Source: Vibrio parahaemolyticus (GTDB lineage: Bacteria > Pseudomonadota > Gammaproteobacteria > Enterobacterales > Vibrionaceae). From it: DNA of 64,000 bases. Position numbers and translations under genes: made by a program. Under the pieces are notes generated by a model. The model did not search any database. It was not told the origin of the DNA and saw only the letters and a program-made list of their open reading frames with translations. Positions 58,812-64,000 of the stretch are shown here, piece by piece. Location of the stretch: NCBI RefSeq assembly GCF_900460535.1, contig NZ_UHIL01000001.1, positions 3,162,001-3,226,000 on the forward strand, read 5' to 3'. Position 1 is the first letter of the stretch; every line of letters begins with the position of its first letter.

Positions 58812-61721
58812 TTAGTTGTGGCTCACCACGATCAGACGGAGCGAGTCGAGCTGCACTTGAGCTTGATTGATGTAACCAGTCAGCTCTTTGATTTGCGCTT
58901 CAATCGCTTCAATCTCTTCATCACGAATGTTTGGGTTCACCGCTTTCAAAGCTTGTAAACGCTCTAGCTCCGCATTCAAGCTTTGCTGCATATCTTGCTG
59001 CGCTTGCTTACGAACGGCTTCCACTTTCTCTTCAACCAGCACATCACCCGCTTCAATCAAACGGTGCACATCTTTTTGCACAGACGTCACCAGCTTGCTG
59101 CCAAGATGACGGTTTACTGGGCTAAGTTGACGGTTGAAACCTTCAAACTCCACTTGAGCCGACAGATCGTTACCACGCGAGTCCATCATCAGACGGATTG
59201 GCGTTTTCGGTAAGAAACGAGTGATACCGCTGCGTTTTGGTGCTTGCGCATCTACCGCGTAAATCAGTTCAAGCAGAATCGTACCAACTGGCAACGCCTT
59301 GTTTTTCAACAAAGATACCGCAGAAGTACCCACACCTTCACTCATCAGAAGATCGATACCACCTTGGATCATTGGGTGTTCCCAACTGATGAAGTGCATG
59401 TCTTCACGAGAAAGCGCGGTATCGCGATCAAAAGTGATCGTTGCCCCTTCGTATGGCAAACCAGGGTAGCTTGGCACCATCATGTGCTCTGATGGCGTCA
59501 CCACCAGTGCATTTTCGCCTTTGTCGTCTTGGTTCAAACCAATCGTATCAAACAGAGAAAGCGCAAACGTGACTAAGTTTGTATCACCATCGGTTGATTC
59601 AATTTTCTCCACGATTTGCTGAGCTTTTTCGCCGCCGTTAGAGTGCATTTCTAGCAAGCGGTCACGACCTTGCTCTAGTTGCGATTTCAATTCTTTGTTC
59701 AGCTTCGCTGATTCTTCGATGATCTCATCCAGAGTGCTGGTATCTCCTGACGCCAGAATCTCAATCAGGGCGTCTGAGTACTTGTCGTAAACCGCACGAC
59801 CTGTCGGGCAGGTTTCCGCAAAGGCGTTCAAACCTTCATCGAACCAACGCGCTAGGATCGCTTGCGATGTGCCTTTCAGGTAAGGAACATGAATGTCGAT
59901 ATCTCGGTTTTGACCGATACGGTCCAAACGACCAATACGTTGTTCAAGCAAGTCTGGGTTGAATGGCAAGTCGAACATCACCAATTGGTTGGCAAATTGG
60001 AAGTTACGACCTTCAGAACCGATTTCGCTACAGATCAGAACCTGTGCACCGCCTTCTTCTTGCGCAAAGTAAGCCGCAGCTTTGTCGCGCTCAAGAATCG
60101 ACATGCCTTCGTGGAAGACCGTCGCACGGATGCCTTCGCGTTCACGCAGCGCTTGCTCCAATTGCAATGCCGTGCTCGCACGAGAAGCAATCACGAGAAT
60201 CTTCTCGCCGCGTTTCTCTTTTACTTTTTCAAGTAGCCAATTCACACGTGAGTCAAACTGCCACCAGCTTGCGTCATCGCCTTCAAATTCTTGGAAAATT
60301 TCTTCCGGGTACAGGTTCTTCATCGCACGCGCTTCAGAACTCATCTTACCGCCAATCATCCCTGCCACACGCATTGACGTGGTGTACTGCTGTGGGATAT
60401 CCATCGGCATAAGATGCACATTACGCGTTGGGAAACCTTTGATTGCCGCACGCGTGTTACGGAACAAAACACGCCCCGTACCGTGACGGTCCATTAGGTT
60501 ATCGATAAGCTCTTGGCGCGCTGATGCTTTCGCCTCTTCATCGCTGTTGCTTTCGATAATGCGGAAAAGAGGTTCTACGTCTTGTTCAGACAACAGCTCA
60601 GTGATCTGGTTTTTCGCTTCATCAGGCAGCTTTTCGCCTGAGAATAGTGAAGTAATCGCATCCGCTACAGGCGCGTATTGCTCTTCTTCCTCGACGAACG
60701 CTTCGTAATCATAGAAACGATCGGGATCCAGCAGGCGTAGACGAGCAAAGTGGCTTTCACGACCAAGCTGTTCTGGCGTTGCTGTCAGTAGCAACACGCC
60801 CGGAGTACGTTCAGCCAAGCCTTCTACCACTTGGTATTCACGGCTTGGTTTGTCTTGGCTCCACTCAAGGTGATGCGCTTCATCGACAACAAGCAGATCC
60901 CATTCGCCTTCTAGCGCTTGTTCAAAACGCTTGCGGCTCTTACGTAGGAAATCGAGAGAACACAGCACGTATTGCTGAGTATCAAATGGGTTTTCAGCGT
61001 CCGCGAATGCTTCAATACAACGCTCTTCGTCGAAGATAGAGAAATGCAGATTGAAACGACGCATCATCTCAACTAGCCATTGGTGTTGCAGTGTTTCAGG
61101 CACCACAATCAAAATGCGTTCAGCACGACCAGACAGCACTTGCTGGTGAATGATCATGCCCGCTTCAATGGTCTTACCCAAACCTACTTCATCCGCCAAC
61201 AAAACGCGTGGCGCGTGACGGCGACCGACTTCGTGCGCGATGTAAAGCTGATGAGGGATCAAACCTGCTCGCATACCACACAAACCACGCATTGGGCTCT
61301 TGTGCTGTTCAAACTGGTTGGTTAGCGCACGGTAACGAAGAACGAAGTTGTCCATGCGGTCGATTTGACCCGCATACAACTTATCTTGAGGTTTGTTGAA
61401 ACGAATTTGGTTGCTAAGGAAAATCTCACGCAGAACAACTGCGGTTTCTTGCGTGTCTTCACGAGTACCGAAATAGGTGTACAGACCTTCATCTTCCAGT
61501 ACTTCTTCAACTTTCAGAGACCAACCTTCTTGGCAATCGATGACATCACCGACGTTAAACGTTACTCGGGTAACAGGAGCATCGTTACGTGCGTAAACTC
61601 GGTTTTCCTCTGACGCTGCAAACATCAATGTCACAGTACGAGCATCCATTGCTACTACGGTACCTAAACCTAAATCGCTTTCCGTATCGCTAATCCAGCG
61701 CTGCCCCAAAGCAAATGTCAT
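58812..61721 (-). CDS. rapA: RNA polymerase-associated ATPase RapA
   Basis: 969 aa Swi2/Snf2 ATPase that recycles RNA polymerase from stalled complexes. Two N-terminal Tudor-like domains (about 1-110), Walker [20 protein letters not shown] box [10 protein letters not shown], motif [13 protein letters not shown], then a large C-terminal Rap domain. Full length. Confidence 0.97.
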   Translation of the reverse strand: MTFALGQRWISDTESDLGLGTVVAMDARTVTLMFAASEENRVYARNDAPVTRVTFNVGDVIDCQEGWSLKVEEVLEDEGLYTYFGTREDTQETAVVLREIFLSNQIRFNKPQDKLYAGQIDRMDNFVLRYRALTNQFEQHKSPMRGLCGMRAGLIPHQLYIAHEVGRRHAPRVLLADEVGLGKTIEAGMIIHQQVLSGRAERILIVVPETLQHQWLVEMMRRFNLHFSIFDEERCIEAFADAENPFDTQQYVLCSLDFLRKSRKRFEQALEGEWDLLVVDEAHHLEWSQDKPSREYQVVEGLAERTPGVLLLTATPEQLGRESHFARLRLLDPDRFYDYEAFVEEEEQYAPVADAITSLFSGEKLPDEAKNQITELLSEQDVEPLFRIIESNSDEEAKASARQELIDNLMDRHGTGRVLFRNTRAAIKGFPTRNVHLMPMDIPQQYTTSMRVAGMIGGKMSSEARAMKNLYPEEIFQEFEGDDASWWQFDSRVNWLLEKVKEKRGEKILVIASRASTALQLEQALREREGIRATVFHEGMSILERDKAAAYFAQEEGGAQVLICSEIGSEGRNFQFANQLVMFDLPFNPDLLEQRIGRLDRIGQNRDIDIHVPYLKGTSQAILARWFDEGLNAFAETCPTGRAVYDKYSDALIEILASGDTSTLDEIIEESAKLNKELKSQLEQGRDRLLEMHSNGGEKAQQIVEKIESTDGDTNLVTFALSLFDTIGLNQDDKGENALVVTPSEHMMVPSYPGLPYEGATITFDRDTALSREDMHFISWEHPMIQGGIDLLMSEGVGTSAVSLLKNKALPVGTILLELIYAVDAQAPKRSGITRFLPKTPIRLMMDSRGNDLSAQVEFEGFNRQLSPVNRHLGSKLVTSVQKDVHRLIEAGDVLVEEKVEAVRKQAQQDMQQSLNAELERLQALKAVNPNIRDEEIEAIEAQIKELTGYINQAQVQLDSLRLIVVSHN

Positions 61722-62278
61722 GAATTGACTACCTCGTTATTAGTTCTTGATTCGTATTTCTTGTTGGTCTACTCACACCCGAGGGCATGGATAATAGTTT
61801 AGATCTGATTCTGGCTTCTGCTATGCACATTGAGCTCGTCATGCGAGTGTGGACTGAACATTTTTAAGTCAGCTCAACATGATAAATCGGACGTAGCCTA
61901 TGCGCAGAAAAAGGTCGCTAATCTTACTTGAAGCTGTGATTTAGGTCACGCCGAAACCGCACCAAGCGGAAACTTTTTTTCCCAAATTACAAATGCAATC
62001 AAATTGTAAAAAACTCATGCCAATTATTAACTTGTTGGAAGTAAATATTACGTATACTTCTAATGAGGGGCGCTTAAAGACATTGCATATAATTTGAGCG
62101 CATTAGTACACGATTAGGATCAACACGGGTTTGCAGTAAGTTGTCTTGCTACTCGGTTGCTAACTAACCGACGATAGCCCGATAACCTCTATTGCAAGCA
62201 ATCAGAGTTAGGTCATTTCTTATGTTGAATTTGGCTTAGCCACTCGCAAGCAAAGCCGCGCTGCGGCAAGGAGACGCT
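61722..62278. other. Intergenic region between rapA and phoH
   Basis: 557 nt with no gene. Divergent promoters expected; the last 20 nt hold a good AAGGAG for the PhoH gene. No other element recognised. Confidence 0.5.
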
Positions 62279-63655
62279 ATGGGCGATACCGATCGGAAAC
62301 TGTTTGTACTTGATACCAACATCCTTCTTCATGAACCCTTCGCCATCTTCTCTTTCCAAGAACACGATGTCGTCATCCCTATGACCGTGTTGGAAGAACT
62401 CGACCGAATTAAAGACAGCAAACGCGATGTCGCAAGAGACGCACGCGTAGCTATTCGCGCTTTGGAAGATCTCTTTAAAGACGCAACGCCAGATGAAATT
62501 TCAGAAGGCATTCCCGTATCGAAAGAAAAACCAGACCAAGGCTCTATTTCCATTTTGGCGGATTTTGAATTGCAGGAAACCGTCAAAGCTTTCGCCGACA
62601 AAGCCGGTGACAACCGTATTCTCAACGCGGTGCTTTATCTGCAAAACAAACGAGCACCACGAGAAGTCGTGCTTATCACAAAAGACATCAACATGCGTCT
62701 GCGCGCGAAAGGAGCTGGAGTTCGCTTTGTTGAAGACTACCGAACCGACCAACTCATCGACGACATTCAATACCTCACTAAAGGCTTCCAGCAACGAGAA
62801 GGCGATTTCTGGAGCGGAATTGATGAAGTTGAAAGCTACGCGTTGGGGGGAAAAACCTACCACAAACTCAGTCGTGAGCCCTTTGACCCAACGTTCATCA
62901 ACCAATACGTCATTGATGAAGACAGCGATTTTGCAGGCCGCGTTGAAACCATCAATGAAGACAAGCTAACCCTACTCGACCTAAGCCGAGAACGCATGAT
63001 GCACCGCCGAGCTTGGGACATCACACCAAAAAACATTTATCAGGCCATGGCACTCGATGCCCTGCTCGACCCTGACATTGATTTGGTGATCCTCACTGGT
63101 GCGGCGGGTAGTGGTAAAACGCTATTGGCCATGGCAGCTGCGCTCGAGCAAACTATTGAAAAAGGCATGTTTGATAAAATCATCGTCACGCGTAACACGC
63201 CAGACATTGGTGAGTCGATTGGCTTCTTACCAGGCTCAGAAGAGGAAAAAATGATGCCTTGGCTGGCGGCGGTAACCGATACTTTGGAGGCGCTGCATAA
63301 GCACGATCACTGCACCGAAGGCTCGTTGAAATACATCTGCGATAAAGCCAACATTCAGTTTAAGTCGATCAACTTTATGCGTGGCCGTTCGATTCAAAAT
63401 GCGTTTGTGTTGCTTGATGAGTGTCAAAACCTCACAGCATCACAAATCAAAACCATCATCACCCGCTGCGGTGAAGGAACCAAAATCGTCTGCTCCGGTA
63501 ACTTGGCGCAGATTGACTCACATTACCTCACCCCAGTGACGTCAGGTTTGACCTACATGGTCGAACGCTTCAAGAACTTTGAAGGCAGTGCGAACATTCA
63601 CCTCAACGGCGTGGTTCGTAGCCGCTTGGCAGAGTTTGCAGAAGAAAACCTCTAA
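62279..63655 (+). CDS. PIN-PhoH ATPase/ribonuclease (PhoH2-like)
   Basis: 458 aa. N-terminal PIN nuclease domain (about 8-135: FVLDTNILLHEPFAIFSFQE, VLEELDRIKD) joined to a C-terminal PhoH P-loop domain (LTGAAGSGKTLLAMAAALEQ, FVLLDECQNLTASQIKT). Such PhoH2 proteins unwind and cut RNA in mycobacteria; the Vibrio protein is untested. Single gene, terminator behind. Confidence 0.92.
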   Translation: MGDTDRKLFVLDTNILLHEPFAIFSFQEHDVVIPMTVLEELDRIKDSKRDVARDARVAIRALEDLFKDATPDEISEGIPVSKEKPDQGSISILADFELQETVKAFADKAGDNRILNAVLYLQNKRAPREVVLITKDINMRLRAKGAGVRFVEDYRTDQLIDDIQYLTKGFQQREGDFWSGIDEVESYALGGKTYHKLSREPFDPTFINQYVIDEDSDFAGRVETINEDKLTLLDLSRERMMHRRAWDITPKNIYQAMALDALLDPDIDLVILTGAAGSGKTLLAMAAALEQTIEKGMFDKIIVTRNTPDIGESIGFLPGSEEEKMMPWLAAVTDTLEALHKHDHCTEGSLKYICDKANIQFKSINFMRGRSIQNAFVLLDECQNLTASQIKTIITRCGEGTKIVCSGNLAQIDSHYLTPVTSGLTYMVERFKNFEGSANIHLNGVVRSRLAEFAEENL

Positions 63656-63680
63656 CCCACATCGATTCACGCACAAAGTA

Positions 63681-63708
63681 AAAGAGCGCTCCAATGAGCG
63701 CTCTTTTT
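63681..63708. terminator. Terminator between phoH and tldD
   Basis: AAAGAGCGCTC-CAAT-GAGCGCTCTTTTT between convergent genes. Confidence 0.93.
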
Positions 63709-63725
63709 ATCAAGGTTCGAGTGAT

Positions 63726-64000
63726 TTACTCGGTGCCACCAACAGTCAGTGAATCAAGCTTCAACGTTGGCTGACCAACGCCTACTGGCACGCTTTGCCC
63801 TGCTTTACCACAAACGCCAACACCTTTATCGATGCTTAAGTCGTTACCGACCATCGAAACTTGCTGCATCGCTTCAATGCCTGAACCGATTAGAGTTGCC
63901 CCTTTGACGGGACGAGTCACTTTACCATCCTCAATCAAATACGCTTCTGATGCAGAGAACACGAACTTACCTGAGGTGATATCCACCTGACCACCACCGA
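63726..64000 (-). CDS. tldD: Metalloprotease TldD (C-terminal part, cut by window edge)
   Basis: Only about the last 91 residues are present. [40 protein letters not shown], then [20 protein letters not shown] and the family's usual end [13 protein letters not shown]. TldD carries the zinc site of the TldD-TldE (PmbA) protease; pmbA is in this window at 53346-54689. The gene continues to the right. Confidence 0.92.
   Translation of the reverse strand, partial: GGGQVDITSGKFVFSASEAYLIEDGKVTRPVKGATLIGSGIEAMQQVSMVGNDLSIDKGVGVCGKAGQSVPVGVGQPTLKLDSLTVGGTE

Overview
The window is a Vibrio chromosome segment, most like the V. parahaemolyticus / alginolyticus / campbellii group. This is inferred from gene content and order (lptFG-pepA-holC-valS, murA-ibaG-mlaBCDEF, lptCAB-rpoN-hpf-ptsN-rapZ-npr, mgtE, pmbA/tldD); no database search was possible. 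It has two parts.

Part 1 (about 1-19,660) is the right-hand part of an integrated mobile element that ends at the 3' end of a tRNA-Leu(CAA) gene (19663-19747, minus strand). Its hallmark is a family-B DNA polymerase of about 897 residues with exonuclease motifs, palm motifs A, B and C, and a KTRA motif close to the KTRG reported for primer-independent PolB (piPolB). With two tyrosine recombinases, an excisionase, a type I restriction system and a tRNA-Leu site, this is best read as a pipolin. Around the polymerase lie a 141-aa unknown, a catalytically dead RNase H-like protein carrying an SSB-type acidic C-terminal tip (the most interesting gene here), and a protein with HTH-like repeats. Nearly every gene of this module is followed by a terminator-like hairpin. 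Further right are a 435-aa orphan, several very small proteins (glycine-zipper, polyacidic, a frameshifted zinc ribbon), a WYL regulator, a hairpin-rich non-coding tract, a DUF2787 protein, two unknowns, a P4-type integrase and an AT-rich TIGR04141/DUF6119 protein. The left end of the element, with the rest of hsdS and probably hsdM, lies outside the window.

Part 2 (about 19,750-64,000) is core chromosome. In order it holds: an SDR oxidoreductase, DUF2254 and RDD membrane proteins; lptG/lptF (LPS export), pepA, holC and valS; a DUF2061 protein behind a Fur-box-like site; a MarR-GNAT fusion behind a long palindrome; rraB; an arginine/pyrimidine block (arcA, argF, pyrL-pyrBI with a clear attenuator, ridA); plsC; murA with the Mla lipid-transport operon; yrbG-kdsD-lptCAB-rpoN-hpf-ptsN-rapZ-npr, in which kdsC is missing from its usual place; mgtE, pmbA, darP, a 2-hydroxyacid dehydrogenase, rluA, an atypical NRAMP-family transporter, rapA, a PIN-PhoH ATPase, and the C-terminal end of tldD.

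Main leads: (a) the dead RNase H / SSB-tail protein next to piPolB; (b) the hairpin-rich intergenic tract at 14,087-14,411; (c) the frameshifted zinc-ribbon mini-gene; (d) loss of kdsC; (e) the palindromes in front of pepA and the MarR-GNAT gene.
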